DNA of 64,000 nucleotides from Diploptera punctata (GCA_030220185.1 JASPKZ010007797.1:2276001-2340000); one strand, 5' to 3'. Shown: positions 53,240 through 63,782, numbered from the stretch's first letter. The notes: a model not told the origin generated them from the letters alone. Numbers and translations: made by a program.

Positions 53240-53520
53240 CGAGTAGAATCAGGTGTAATGGTCTGCTTAAGACATTTTTACCTTGTGATGGATGGTGATG
53301 AGAGAGAGAGATTGCTAACTTCAGCGGCGGCACCTCACGACCCCACCATCTCGCATCAACTAGCTACTCCATTCAGTCCCAAACCCGCCTGGGCGTGCCT
53401 GCCCGCGCATGCGTATCGCATACCCTCATTGATTTTCAACGGGGTCGTACCATCACCCATCATGATGGTGAAACTTCTGTGTAATTATATTTCGCATCTT
53501 CACCCTCCCCCCATTATCAT
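53240..53520. promoter_or_regulatory. CpG-containing GC-rich island, possible promoter
   Basis: Unlike the AT-rich surroundings, this stretch is GC-rich and holds many CpGs (GGCGGC, CCCGCCTGGGCGTGC, CCGCGCATGCGTATCGC). GCGCATGCGT at 53405-53414 is close to the NRF-1 consensus. No TATA box or ORF supports a gene. It could equally be a retrotransposon LTR. Confidence 0.25.
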
Positions 53521-53732
53521 AATAATCAAAATTGAGATAGCTCAATTGGTTCAGATAACTGGACAGTAGTTGGGAATTAAATCCGCCATAACTTGATATC
53601 ATCGGCATTTCTCCACGTCTTTCTTAACTGTCTTCAAAATCATCTTCACATCCTGCAAAATTCAGTGTTTATTTCTTAAGTACTAGAACCTGTAAGTTGC
53701 GTCCATGCAGTAGCTAATTTGATTGGATGTCC

Positions 53733-53825
53733 CATCTCTTTTCTTAGGAAAAATGTTGGATCAAGACAGATGAACAGACAGACGAATGGAGAATACTACA
53801 TAACAATGAGCTATAATATATTATA
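53733..53825 (+). pseudogene. RTE-like LINE, part 1 (interrupted)
   Basis: RKMLDQDR-TDEWRILHNNEL coding segment of the RTE family, broken at the ATGAGCT site. Resumes at 54178. Confidence 0.7.
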
Positions 53826-54177
53826 TTTATATACATGCATGCATACGTACGTACATACATAGTGTTTTGCCCAAGAGCAAGTATTTCACTGCAAACTCAT
53901 CCACTCTTTCCTTAGTCTAATTGGGATTTCCGGATCTTTGAGCTGGTCAAAAACACTGATGGAACTGATATTTAACTGCGAGGTGAATTTCAGTGAAGTC
54001 CGGAGGGTCTAACTTAGCCAAATACACTCTCCTCGCCTCCAAGTTGGAGCCCGTCGAGACCTTCTTAAGATATTTTAAGATTTTAAGATGCAAAAGAGAG
54101 AGTCGGGTGTTGAAAGAAACGGTAAGCTACCGCACATATAAATCCCTAGTAAATCTGCAAACATGGCATGATGAGTC
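53826..54177. mobile_element. Insertion in RTE copy, SINE-related
   Basis: Begins with AT-rich and CATA/GTAC repeats. Includes a TTGCCCAAGAGCAAGTATTTCACTGC-type fragment (compare the module 2 end, inverted) and GAAACGGTAAGCTACCGCAC to ATCCCTAGTAAATCTGC (module 2, plus strand). Looks like a foldback-arranged pair of SINE 3' ends. Confidence 0.45.
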
Positions 54178-54480
54178 TTTATAAGAAACCAAATATAATA
54201 AGAACAGTTAAGTCTCATAGACTGCGATGGACAGGGCTTGTGGCACGATTGGGGAATGAAGGAGTGGCATGGAAGTTTCTTGAATGAACACCAGAGAGAG
54301 AATGTCCAGTTGGAAGACCAAGAATGAGATGGGAGAATAATAACCATGATTTGAAGGAAGTAGATTATACAGGGGAGATTTGAAAACATTAGTTCAGGAT
54401 AGGGATGTATGGAAAACTTATATCCGCGCGGCCATAAACCGAAGAGTTCGATACTGCCAGTTAGAGTTCGTTATCCCATC
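54178..54480 (+). pseudogene. RTE-like LINE, part 2
   Basis: Continues with YKKPNIIRTVKSHRLRWTG, PVGRPRMRWENN and the 3' UTR to GTTCGATACTGCCAGTTAG. Confidence 0.78.
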
Positions 54481-54613
54481 CCTACGACTCCTTCAATTAG
54501 ATTTCAATCAAAACAGCAGTTCTACTAAACAAGTATTAAGTGTTTTCTAACTCATTTATCGAAATAATATTTTCTAAATGTTCTGAATACACCATGGCCT
54601 CTTTTTCATTGAA

Positions 54614-54618
<5 letters not shown>

Positions 54619-54664
<46 letters not shown>

Positions 54665-54690
54665 TAATATATAATAATAATAATAGTTTT
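54619..54690. repeat. AAT microsatellite (LINE tail)
   Basis: AAT array at the 3' end of the minus-strand LINE that follows. Confidence 0.95.
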
Positions 54691-55545
54691 ATTTATTCTG
54701 GCAGAGTTAAGGCCAAAGGGCCTTCTCTTCCACTCAACCAGCACAAATACAAATAAATATTTGACAAATACAGATATACACTATACTAATTATAAACAGT
54801 TAAAGATACATTAAATTTAGCAATGTAAATTTCATGTACAAACAACATTTTATACGATAATAACAATAATAATACAATGATAATAATAGTATAATGATGA
54901 TGATAATAATAATAATTATAATAATAATAATAGTATGAATATGATAAATTATACGAGAAACACCAATTAAAAAATATATATATATATATATATATCTTAC
55001 ACTGGGTAATGATGAAGTCGAGGTTAGAGCAAATATAAATTTAGATTTCTTTTAAAAGTTGCCAATGTCCGGCAGCCCCTTATTTCTTGTGGTAGAGAAT
55101 TCCAGTTGCGAGAAGTGGAGATGGTATATGACATGGAGTGATGTGATGTCCTATGTTGCGGTATATTAAGCAAGAGACTATGTTGTGATCTTGTGTTTAA
55201 GTTATGGTTTGAGGATAGATACTGGAAACGAGATGATAAATAATTGGGAATCAAGGTATGTAGGATCTTAAATAAGAGAATTAAACAATGCGATTTTCTT
55301 CTCTCTTTTAAATGTAGCGAAGACAATTCGTGGAAAAATGGAGAAATGTGATCGTATTTTCGAACATTAAATATGAATCTGATACACATATTATGGACAC
55401 GCTGCAGTTTGTCCGACAATCCGTCACTTATGTCAGTTAGTATAACGTCACAATAGTCAAAATGCGGCATCACTAAGGTTTGAATTAAAATTCTTTTAAG
55501 AGCTGTAGGAAGAAACATTTTTGAGACGCTTTAGGGAATACAGAC
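54683..55545 (-). mobile_element. CR1/L2/Jockey-type LINE 3' portion
   Basis: Includes an ORF2 C-terminal block, a 3' UTR with AT repeats, and the GCCTTAACTCTGCCAG-AATAAA end with AAT tail. The most complete copy of this family here. Confidence 0.8.
55024..55518 (-). pseudogene. LINE ORF2 C-terminal domain
   Basis: 164 codons open: LIQTLVMPHFDYCDVILTDI, LQRVHNMCIRFIFNVRKYDH, LHLKERRKSHCLILLFKILH, LNTRSQHSLLLNIPQ and NWNSLPQEIRGCRTLATFK. The FDYCD...LQ..N.CIRFI and WNSLP.EIR...F motifs mark the C-terminal region of CR1/L2/Jockey-superfamily LINEs. The RT core lies upstream and is missing. Uninterrupted, so relatively young. Confidence 0.85.
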
Positions 55546-55689
55546 TATCAACTGACACTTAAATTTCTGTTTCTATTTATCTATAATGGCGTAGCCCATT
55601 GTTGAGCCATAGCCTCTCCCTTGTAAGAAGTTAATAGACCAAGTTAATTTTTAGTTACATTATTTGTTCAAAGAAATCGTGGATGGCAT

Positions 55690-55942
55690 GCGGTCAACAC
55701 ACCGACCCAATGAGACATCTAACAGGCAGTATTACTAGGACGTTGATGTTGGTAAATTTTGCTTAGAGGCCTCTTTATTCAGGCTTAAGGATTTTTATGA
55801 GCCTGACAATCTTCAGGTTCAGGACCCTTGGCTTAAAGAACCTCACGGAGGACTTGCTGTTTGGATTTTTCCGTCCTAAAAAAGTTCATTGAACCCGCGA
55901 CCCTCCAGAGGCAAGGAATATAACCACTAGTCCACCGCTCAG
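55690..55942 (-). mobile_element. tRNA-derived SINE, family C
   Basis: The minus strand starts GCGGTGGACTAGTGGTTATA. The B box is degenerate. The body continues through AAAAATCCTTAAGCCTGAAT to the TACTAGG block. It abuts an RTE 3' end. Confidence 0.8.
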
Positions 55943-56028
55943 GATAGGGATGTATGGAGAGCTTATGTCCGTGCGGCCATGAACCTACTGGTTCGATAGT
56001 GCCAGTGAGTAAGTAAGTAGGTCCACCG
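55943..56028 (+). mobile_element. RTE-like LINE 3' terminus
   Basis: CAGGATAGGGATGTATGGAG to GGTTCGATAGTGCCAGTGAG followed by TAAGTAAGTAGG, a short tandem tail. Confidence 0.82.
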
Positions 56029-56620
56029 CGGCCAACTTTTAGCTTAGCTTTTATGACACAATGATATGTTTCTCTCATGTATTTTACAAAACAACATGCT
56101 GTTTTTAGTTTTTTTAGAGACTGAGATTAAAGGGGTTATTGTTATTTAGTTATTTATTTATAAGCAGATTTTCTTTCTGTGCCTCAAGTTTTATTTTCTT
56201 AATTCTTTAGGCGTTTTACCCTGGTTATTTTTATGATGACCTAATGCATCAACCCCAAGTTGGAAGACAGGTGATTTTTGGGCAAGGTTTTATTCCTCCA
56301 GTCTTGTGTCAAACCAATGACTGAACGAACTACAGGGCACAGCAGTATCTATATGTACCCTAAATAAGGGCCCCTCACAGGGTTTTAGGCCTACTATCAG
56401 CCGGGTGAGCTGAACCCAGGTTTTTTAATTGTTACTCCTCCCCTCACCCTTTTTCAACCTGGGACTTGTAACAGGCTGTGGCGGGTTTATTTTTATTATC
56501 ATTATTATTAATATATATTATAGATTATTAATATTATTATTATTATGATTAGTATTGAGTCTTATTATATATTATTATTATTATTACCTAGGAAGAATAA
56601 TTAAAAACTGGGAATAAGGA
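56029..56620. other. No recognised feature; ATT-rich end
   Basis: 56340-56480 is relatively GC-rich (GGGCCCCTCACAGGG, GGTGAGCTGAACCC) but unassigned. Imperfect ATT repeats at 56500-56590. Confidence 0.4.
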
Positions 56621-56624
56621 ATCA

Positions 56625-57195
56625 AAAATATGTTAAATATGGTTTCATTACTGGAAATGCATGCTATGAATCATTACCAGTGACTCTTGTTGTCCCCAAG
56701 TTTTCTGACAAGAACACATTAATCTAAAATATGTAAAACTGTTTATTCTCCCAAGTTATATTAATCCTTTAAGAGGGAGGAGAAAATATACGAGTCAATT
56801 TGAGAATAAAGTTCATAGGAAATTTTTCGGAACAAGAGAGATGAACATATCGATGAATTGCCAACGACTATATAACAGTAAGCTGTATTTATCTTTAGGG
56901 CACACCAGATATAACAACAGTTCAGTCTCGTAGACTGTGATGTACAGGACAATGTGGCACTCAATGAGGAAATAAAAATGAGACTTGGAGGATCCTTGTG
57001 GGAATAAGGGAGGAAAACTCCAGATGTAACAGGCAAAGGGTTAGATGGGTAAATAACGTTAACCTTGATATGAAGGAAGTTCATTTATTCAGGGTATGAT
57101 TGGGGGAAAATAACTCAGGATAGGGATGTATGGAGAGTTAATTCATTCGCGCAACCAAGAACTCTATGAGTTCAATTGTAAAATGAGTTAAGCTA
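56625..57195 (+). pseudogene. RTE-like LINE C-terminus and 3' end
   Basis: A degraded copy with GNACYES, YKTVYSPKLY-like residues, FENKVHRKFFGTRE, RWVNNVNLDMKEV and the CAGGATAGGGATGTATGGAG 3' UTR. Many single-base indels. Confidence 0.75.
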
Positions 57196-57349
57196 TTATT
57201 ATTCTTCTTATTATTCTTATTATTAGTCTTATTCTTAGTATATGTATTAGTAGTAGTCGTAGTATGGCGTCTTCTCATGTCTCATTATTATATTATAGAA
57301 ATATATTCAATATATATTATTATAGAAATATATTCAATAAATTATAGAA

Positions 57350-57525
57350 TTCACCAATACCGCGTCAGCTGGGAACAGCATGTTCAGAGAATGGAAGAAA
57401 CAAGTTACCCAAGATAGCATATCATTATAAACCAAAGGGATTAAGGGATGTAAGAAGACCTAGGAAGAGATGGAAGGAATCATTGTGAATTCGGAACAGG
57501 CGAATCGCCTAAACCTTGAAGTGAA
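57350..57525 (+). pseudogene. LINE C-terminal fragment (RPRKRW family)
   Basis: AYHYKPKGLRDVRRPRKRWK and a NRRIA-L segment match LINE C-termini ending in RPRKRWKDQF. Followed by an ATT tail. Confidence 0.6.
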
Positions 57526-57540
57526 GATTATTATTTATTA

Positions 57541-57614
<74 letters not shown>
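57526..57614. repeat. ATT microsatellite (LINE tail)
   Basis: About 28 ATT units starting at the LINE 3' end. Confidence 0.95.
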
Positions 57615-57616
<2 letters not shown>

Positions 57617-57689
57617 GTTAGCAATAGAAATGTACTTTTGAACACGAAATTCAAGACTGGATACAATCAAGAATATTACTCTAAGATAC

Positions 57690-57902
57690 ATTATTAAGAT
57701 CGAAAGAACATAATGGAAAAAAAAATTAAAAAGTGGTTTGAGGTGGTATGATTACCTCAAATTAATTCAACAGGTTAGAATACTAAAGAAGAACCTTAAG
57801 TGGGAGGCTAGATGAAGGAAGTGAAGAGGTAGACTAAGAAAACCTTGGATGGAGGGAGTAAAATACTTAAGGAAAGAAAGGCATCTTGTGGACAAGATGC
57901 AT

Positions 57903-57906
<4 letters not shown>
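57690..57906 (+). pseudogene. LINE C-terminal relic
   Basis: RWYDYLKLIQQVRILKKNLK and GRLRKPWMEGVKYLRKE resemble the WYGHV / GRP-KTW-EGV motifs. Decayed. Confidence 0.5.

Positions 57907-57960
<54 letters not shown>
57907..57960. repeat. GA microsatellite
   Basis: About 26 GA units at a LINE end. Confidence 0.95.
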
Positions 57961-57961
<1 letters not shown>

Positions 57962-58109
57962 TCTGGCAACAAATATATTTACATTGAAAGATAACCAATA
58001 TAGCGTGGATTATTATTATTATATTATATTGTTATTATATTATATTATTATTGCTGATAATAATAATAATAATAATAATCAATAAGCATATTTAATCATT
58101 AGGTATATA

Positions 58110-59103
58110 CAGTAAAACTTGATTCAAGTGGAATCGCATTGGACCAATATTTTTCCACATTGGGCAAAATTCCGCATTATAAAAAAATAAGGGTTTACGC
58201 TGACCAGATGATATGAGAATTGATGGTGGTAATGATGCTCTAGGAGAGGCCTTAAACCAAACTTAATCTAATTAGGTAAATATATTATTGATGATAATAA
58301 TGGCCAGATTGTGTTCGGGGAACGTTTGGGCCTTAAAGCTTCCTGACATTCATCTTACAGGTGAGGAAAAACCCCGAAAAAACCTCACCCAGGAAACTTG
58401 TCCCGACCGAGAATCGAACTCGGACCCGCCGCGTGACAAGGCAGCACGCTATCTCGAGACCACAGCGGTTCGATTTCTTGATTCATTAACATTGAAACAG
58501 CGTGATATAGACGCAAACGACTCGACAACGCGTATAAACGTTCAAGAATTTTTATTTTTACTTTACGCGGAACACTACTTTTTTTTTCTTTTTTTTTTTT
58601 CTTTCCTTTTACTCGACATTATAGACTGGGAACAAAGCACGAGAGACACGTGTTACTCAATCAGAATTATTGTAACGAACAAGTTCATAATATAGCGATC
58701 GTGGCGATGGAGTCATTTATCAAAGTATATATCGGCATGTGAAATACAACAGCTTTTAACAATGAACTTTAAGGGCAGTGAAAATTAGGTGTGTATTGTT
58801 TTGATATTTATTTGTCCGTTTGGTTTGAATCACTATTTGTGAAAGCCGTCTTGGCACCTGACTTCAATAAAAAAATTAAACAAGTAGCCTAACTGCTGAT
58901 GATTAATAAATATGTATACCTTTCCGCTTTATATTTTTTTATGAATTGTGTAGAAATATCCTTCCGTTTCCACGTTTGACAGATTCCGTTTTATGCAAAA
59001 TAAGTACACGTAAAATTACTATTATTTCGCCGGGAACAATACATTTGTTCACATTGGACAGATTTCCGCATTATTCACGTTCCGGATTAAACAAGTTTTA
59101 CTG
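58110..59103. mobile_element. Pogo/Tigger-like non-autonomous transposon
   Basis: TA flanks (58108-58109, 59104-59105). TIRs start CAGTAAAACTTGATT and, at the right inverted, CAGTAAAACTTGTTTAATCC, like pogo/Tigger ends. Subterminal ATTCCGCATTAT and ATTGGAC-type blocks are also inverted. No transposase ORF. A SINE sits inside. Confidence 0.8.
58213..58468 (-). mobile_element. tRNA-derived SINE, head A, 3' module 1
   Basis: The minus strand has CCGCTGTGGTCTCGAGATAG, B box GTTCGATTCTCGG, and the module 1 start. The 3' end is truncated. Nested in the pogo-like element. Confidence 0.85.
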
Positions 59104-59104
59104 T

Positions 59105-59327
59105 ACTTTATTTACTAAAATAAAACTATCAAAGTTTTATTGATTTTCATAAATGTTTTTTTTTAATCAATATTCATATTCCTCATGTAAATAAGAAAAT
59201 GTATTTGTATTTGTGGCATACATCTGAAGAAGATACAATGTATCGAAACAGCTGTCACGGATATTGATTAAAATAAATTTTATGAAAATCAATAAAACTT
59301 TGTTAGTTATATTTAGTAAATAAAGAA
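59105..59327. repeat. Foldback repeat with Penelope-type hairpin motif
   Basis: Arms 59105-59185 and about 59257-59327 are inverse (CTTTATTTACTAAA, CAAAGTTTTATTGATTTTCA). The centre holds CTGAAGA-A-GATAC-AAT-GTATC-GAAACAGCTGTC (59224-59256), a hammerhead-like arrangement discussed in the findings. The right half is repeated at window positions 1-118. Confidence 0.65.
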
Positions 59328-59357
59328 TATGGGTTTTTATCAAGTAAACGTTAGATC

Positions 59358-60166
59358 AATTATTATGATCTTGAAGTAGATTTCCGGGCTGTAGGCCGTG
59401 GTCTTGAGGCTTGAAGTTTCCCAACGTTTCGTCTGAGACTGCGTCCGGCATCCTCAAGGGTTGTCTTGAGACTGCCAATTTTGTCCACTGCCTGTCCAAT
59501 GGCATCCTCAAGAGTTGTCTCGAGACTGGCAATTTTGTCCACTGCCTCTCCTATGGCATCCTCAAGGGTTGTCTCGAGACTGGCAATTTTTTCCACTGCC
59601 AGTCCTATGGCATCCTCAAGGGTTGTCTCGAGACTGGCAATTTTGTCCACTGCCTGTCCTATGGCATCCTCAAGAGTTGTCTCGAGACTGGCAATTTTGT
59701 CCACTGCCTGTCCTATGGCATCCTCAAGGGTTGTCTCGAGACTGGCAATTTTGTCCACTGCCTGTCCTATGGCATCCTCAAGGGTTGTCTCGAGACTGGC
59801 AATTTTTTCCACTGCCTGTCCTATGGCATCCTCAAGGGTTGTCTCGAGACTGGCAATTTTGTCCACTGCCTGTCCTATGGCATCCTCAAGGGTTGTCTCG
59901 AGACTGGCAATTTTGTTCACTGCCTGTCCTATGTCATCCTCAAGGGTTGTCTCGAGACTGGCAATTCTGTCCACTGCCAGTCCTATGGCATCCTCAAACG
60001 TTGTCTCGAGACTGGCAATTTTGTCCACTGCTTGTCCTATGGTATCCTCAAAACAACCCTTGAGGATGCCGGACACAGTCTCCGGCAAAACGTCGGGGAA
60101 CTTCAAGCTTCAAGACCACGGCCTTACAGCCCGGAAATCTATTTCAAGGTCATCATAAGTCAATAG
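59358..60166. mobile_element. TIR-flanked 54-bp minisatellite element
   Basis: TIRs of about 110 bp (59358-59470 and 60050-60166, inverse) share TAGATTTCCGGGCTGTA, GGCCGTGGTCTTGA, GCTTGAAGTT and TCCGGCATCCTCAAGGGTTG. Between them lie about 11 tandem 54-bp units (59455-60060) whose start is the same ATCCTCAAGGGTTGTCT that forms the inner TIR end. Possible short duplication TCAATTA / TCAATA outside. Class unknown. Confidence 0.85.
59363..60106 (-). other. Repeat-encoded ORF, 18-residue units
   Basis: The minus frame stays open for 247 codons and encodes about ten LETTLEDAIGQAVDKIAS units with conservative changes (Q/L/E, D/E, A/G). 18 residues equal five helical turns, so the units would stack as an amphipathic or coiled helix. 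Three plus-strand frames are also open across the array, so openness alone is weak evidence for coding. No domain match known to me. Confidence 0.35.
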
Positions 60167-60269
60167 GTTACATCAACTGATTACTAGGAATATATATAAA
60201 AATGTGGCAAGATAATGTTGAAAATGCAACGGATCATTACATCCGGTGATTGGTCTGGATGTTTATAAT

Positions 60270-60970
60270 GACTATTTAACTCGTGCCCCAAATGTGAGTC
60301 AATGACCAATCACGTTTCAAAGAATTTCGTTTTACAACCAATGACAGTCGCGTTTAACCTCGATATTTATCGAATTCTGTTTACCAAAATGAAGAAAGCT
60401 CTCCCTTTTTAATATTCTGAACAGGTCAGAGCATTATTTTTCAGTGCTAATTCTTGATAAACTTAAAAAAAATAAATCTTAAATAACAAATAGACATAAA
60501 TTTCACTGACTCTCCAACAAATACGTTGAATATAGCAAATAATGAACAGATCCCTTCGAACTACACATTTGATAATTGTGTGTTCAATAATTGTGTTTTT
60601 AAATAACGATTTTACTGAGTTGTTTCCTAAAGAAATAATTAAAACCTGTAATGTTGATTATAATATACAGTTTGATGTGTTTAGTTTTTTTCTCCGCTAG
60701 GATGAATTCTTACAATATTGCGATCTTAGTGGGTTATCGCTGATTGAAATCCTATTTGACAATAAATAATATGATCAAGTTGCAGTGAATAAACATAACC
60801 ACACATTTCTGATTTGTTTTCAAACATCGCCGTTTACATTAAATATATAAATATTATAAAATACAGGTAACTATATTTAAATAGTGATTTTTGAATAAAC
60901 AGTTTAATTTTTTGGTTAAATAGTCCTAACAAATGCACTCTTGAAAATCGCTCGTGGCAAAACTTATGAT
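60270..60970 (-). mobile_element. Hairpin-ended dispersed family, copy H
   Basis: Begins GACTATTTAACTCG, has the ACCAATCACGTTTCAA and GAACAGGTCAGAGCATTATT blocks, and ends GGTTAAATAGTC plus a shortened hairpin (GCACTCTTGAAAATCGCTCG) and ACTTATGATGATG. Confidence 0.78.
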
Positions 60971-61289
60971 GATGAATTCATGATAGTACGAGTTGATGGA
61001 TAAACATCACTTAAAATTTTCACTTGTTGTTTATATGTTAGAATGTGAAACAACTATCGCAAACATAATTAAGACTAAAAATACATTTTATTAAAAATAA
61101 TTTTTGTGCACAGTAGTGACATCCGAATGAGCAAGTGCTGGTGCTCAGGTGCATTTCAGTTACTGTATTTAACAAATGTATAAAAAATATTATAAAGTTA
61201 CAGTTAATGAGAGAAGCAAAACAGAAAATACAAATTTAGGAGCTAGTTTCATAATAGAATACGCACTCTGATAAAATAACGGTTATTTT
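60971..61289. other. No recognised feature
   Basis: No coding or repeat match recognised. Confidence 0.4.
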
Positions 61290-62115
61290 AATAAATAGAG
61301 GAGTAAGCCAATGGTGCAGTTTATCACCTACCGTTTTTATTTATATATTAATGACATCATCCAAAATTGGAAAAGGGATGTTAATATAAGTATAAGAATG
61401 AATCGTTTTAGAATATTAAACGTTTTAATGTTTGCTGATGATATGGTTATTATTCAAGAAAATGAAAAGAATTTGCAGTACTCTTTACATCAATTAAATC
61501 AGTTATGCCAAGAATATAATTTTAAAATATCAAAAGAAAAAACAAAAATAATGGCATATAAGATCGAAAATGAACATATAAGATCGAAAATCGAATTAGA
61601 CAACAAACCTCTGGAACAAGTAACAATATTATTTAATTATTTGATTTTTGTAATTTTACTGTAAACACAAAAACTGTACATGAAACTGTCGAAATTTCTA
61701 ATGATATGCAGAACTATAAATAAAACATTAAGGAACAAAACAAGAAGAGATACTAGATTGAAGTTTTATAAAACATTGGCAGTTCCTGTGTTACTTTGTG
61801 GGAGTGAAACTTTGATAATGACCAAAAAATACAAAGTAGAATACAAAGCATAGAAATGAACTTCCTTAGAAGAACAAAAGGCTGCACACGATTGAATCGG
61901 ATAATGAATGAAGATATAAAACAGAGTTAAATTAATGCCACTGAATGATAAAATCAAATAATATAGAGATAAATGGTTTAGACATGTAGAAAGAATGAAT
62001 GTAAGAAGCTTACCAAAAGCAGCATTTAACTATAAGCCAATGTAGGAAGGCCAGTGGAAAGATGGACAGAACAACTCTGAAGGCGGAGCAGGCAGTTTTT
62101 GCCTAACTCATGAAG
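61290..62115 (+). pseudogene. LINE reverse transcriptase (palm to C-terminus)
   Basis: Begins with VSQWC-L-P-type RT motif B remnants. It then has FYLYINDIIQNWKRDVNIS, the catalytic LMFADDMVIIQENEKN, YNFKISKEKTKIMAYK, a frameshift, KFYKTLAVPVLLCGSETL, FLRRTKGCTRLNRIMNEDI, FRHVERMNVRSLPKAAFNYK and RPVERWTEQL. This is the best-preserved RT palm in the window. FADD keeps both catalytic Asp residues, but stops after 61664 kill it. Same family as the 3' end at 18160. Confidence 0.85.
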
Positions 62116-62329
62116 TAAAGAAGCAGCACTCTGGTGTATAAAAAATTAATGCAAATAAAAATAAAGTAAACAAAACAATATAGAATACTCGTAGATTAGT
62201 AACAAACAGAGAAATGCATTAGATATATTATATATAATATAAACCAAAACGTCCATCATGCAGGACTTGCGTAAACTAAGAGAATTCCTCAGCAAATCGA
62301 ATTTATGTTTCCATTTGACTGGTTTTAAG

Positions 62330-62550
62330 GAGAGAAAATGATAACATAACAAAAATGGCATTTGATTGGAACCCCCCAAGGATTGAGAAGACGAAAATGT
62401 AGACTTAGGGGCAACATGGAGTAATAACATCAGGGATGAAGCTGAACAGGCAGGGATGAGTTGCAATGAAATCAAGGCATTGGCAAACAGAGTGCGTTAG
62501 CAAGCTTTTATCAAGGCCCTATGCTTCCAGTGGAGTGACCAGGACTGCTA
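62330..62550 (+). pseudogene. LINE C-terminal fragment
   Basis: MAFDWNPPG, RDEAEQAGMSCNEIKALANR and FIKALC match the C-terminus of the family at 12440-13235. Confidence 0.6.
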
Positions 62551-62616
62551 CTGCTATTGCTATTGCTACTGCTAATGCTACTGCTATTGCTATTACTACT
62601 ACTATTACTACTACTG
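62546..62616. repeat. TGCTAC/TGCTAT repeat
   Basis: Imperfect TGCTAC, TGCTAT and TACTAC units forming the tail of the adjacent LINE. Confidence 0.85.
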
Positions 62617-62769
62617 GTTTATGGAATATATATTTATTTTGTTAAACTGGAGAAATTATGTTAGTGATGCTAGCTCATTTAAAAGTGAAAACAAATCTTG
62701 AATAATAACTGTATATTATCATCTACGAACAGTATATTGTTGTACGTATAATTTGAAACCAATTTATTC

Positions 62770-63172
62770 TTCTTATTTGGCATTACAGTCCGAGTGAGCC
62801 TTGACCTCCTCTATGGCCTTCTTCCAGTCTTCTCTATCCATCGCCTACTCCCTCCAGTTCTTTATTCCAAATCCTTTCATGTCTGCTTGTACACAACTCC
62901 ACCATCTTGCTCTTGGTCTTCCTCTTAAACTGGTTCCGTCTGGATTGTTGTTGAAGACCGTCTTCATTTTCCTTGTAGTTTCCATCTTTGTGATATGCCC
63001 TAACCATCTCAATCTTTGACATTTTATATATGTCTCCAAATCCAATTCCTTATACAATTCTGCCTCTCCATCCATCCTCGGTTCCCCCAATAGATGGAAT
63101 GGACGAAGTAATATCTTATACAAGTTTGTTTGCAGTACAACTGGAACTGATCTCTGAATTGATATAGTCACC
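62770..63172 (-). pseudogene. LINE C-terminal region
   Basis: A 108-codon minus frame (62845-63171) with LGEPRMDGEAELYKELDLET, CQRLRWLGHITKME, NNNPDGTSLRGRPRARWWSC and FGIKNWRE, then a stop where the family continues ...A-DR..W. RTE-type LINE C-terminus with the RLRW.GH..RM and GRPR.RW motifs. Confidence 0.78.
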
Positions 63173-63194
63173 TAAACGAGTATGTTTAGCATGG

Positions 63195-63295
63195 AAAGTA
63201 GATTAAAAACATTGGGTCAGGGTAGAGCTGTATGTAGAGTTTATGTCCACTTGGCCATGAACTTCCGGGTTCAATAGTTCAAGTGAGTTAGTTGA
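63195..63295 (+). mobile_element. RTE-like LINE 3' terminus
   Basis: GGGTCAGGGTAGAGCTGTAT to GGGTTCAATAGTTCAAGTGAG and GTTAGTTGAG tail. Confidence 0.75.
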
Positions 63296-63734
63296 GTGTC
63301 TGAAATAAAATAGTTGGTAAACAGATAAGTAGAGAAGACGGAATGAATTGTCGGGGGAAGTGAGAGGACTAATAGACTATACCACGTGTCATAATTGCAA
63401 TTTAATTTGTGTTACACGAGCTCTTCCTTCCCTTTTATCTTCTCACGCCTGCATGTCTTTGAGATGCAACCCCCGCTCTTCCATGCTAGACAAGTTGCCA
63501 AACATCCGTGTCATTTATAAACTTTATTTACAACTCTTATCGTCCTGTCTTTGTCTAAATCCAAATGTGATTCATTGAATCCGTGTTTTTTTAAGTCCTG
63601 TTTCGTACATTCTAATAAACTGTACAGTACAGACAGTCTGAAATAAAATGGCATAAGAGGAGAGAGGAAGAATGTGTTGTACTGTTTTTCATAAGTCACA
63701 TTTTGGCGGAATTTATGACATGTTATAGAAAATA
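63296..63734. other. No recognised feature
   Basis: No coding or repeat match recognised. Confidence 0.4.
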
Positions 63735-63782
63735 ATAATAATAATTATTATTATATCATTATTATTATCATTATTATTATTA

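Noticed and set aside
59411..60166. Three plus-strand ORFs across the minisatellite
   Set aside because: A 54-bp unit keeps any stop-free frame open; sequence such as HCLSYGILKGCLETGNFV has no independent support. Only the minus frame looks remotely protein-like.
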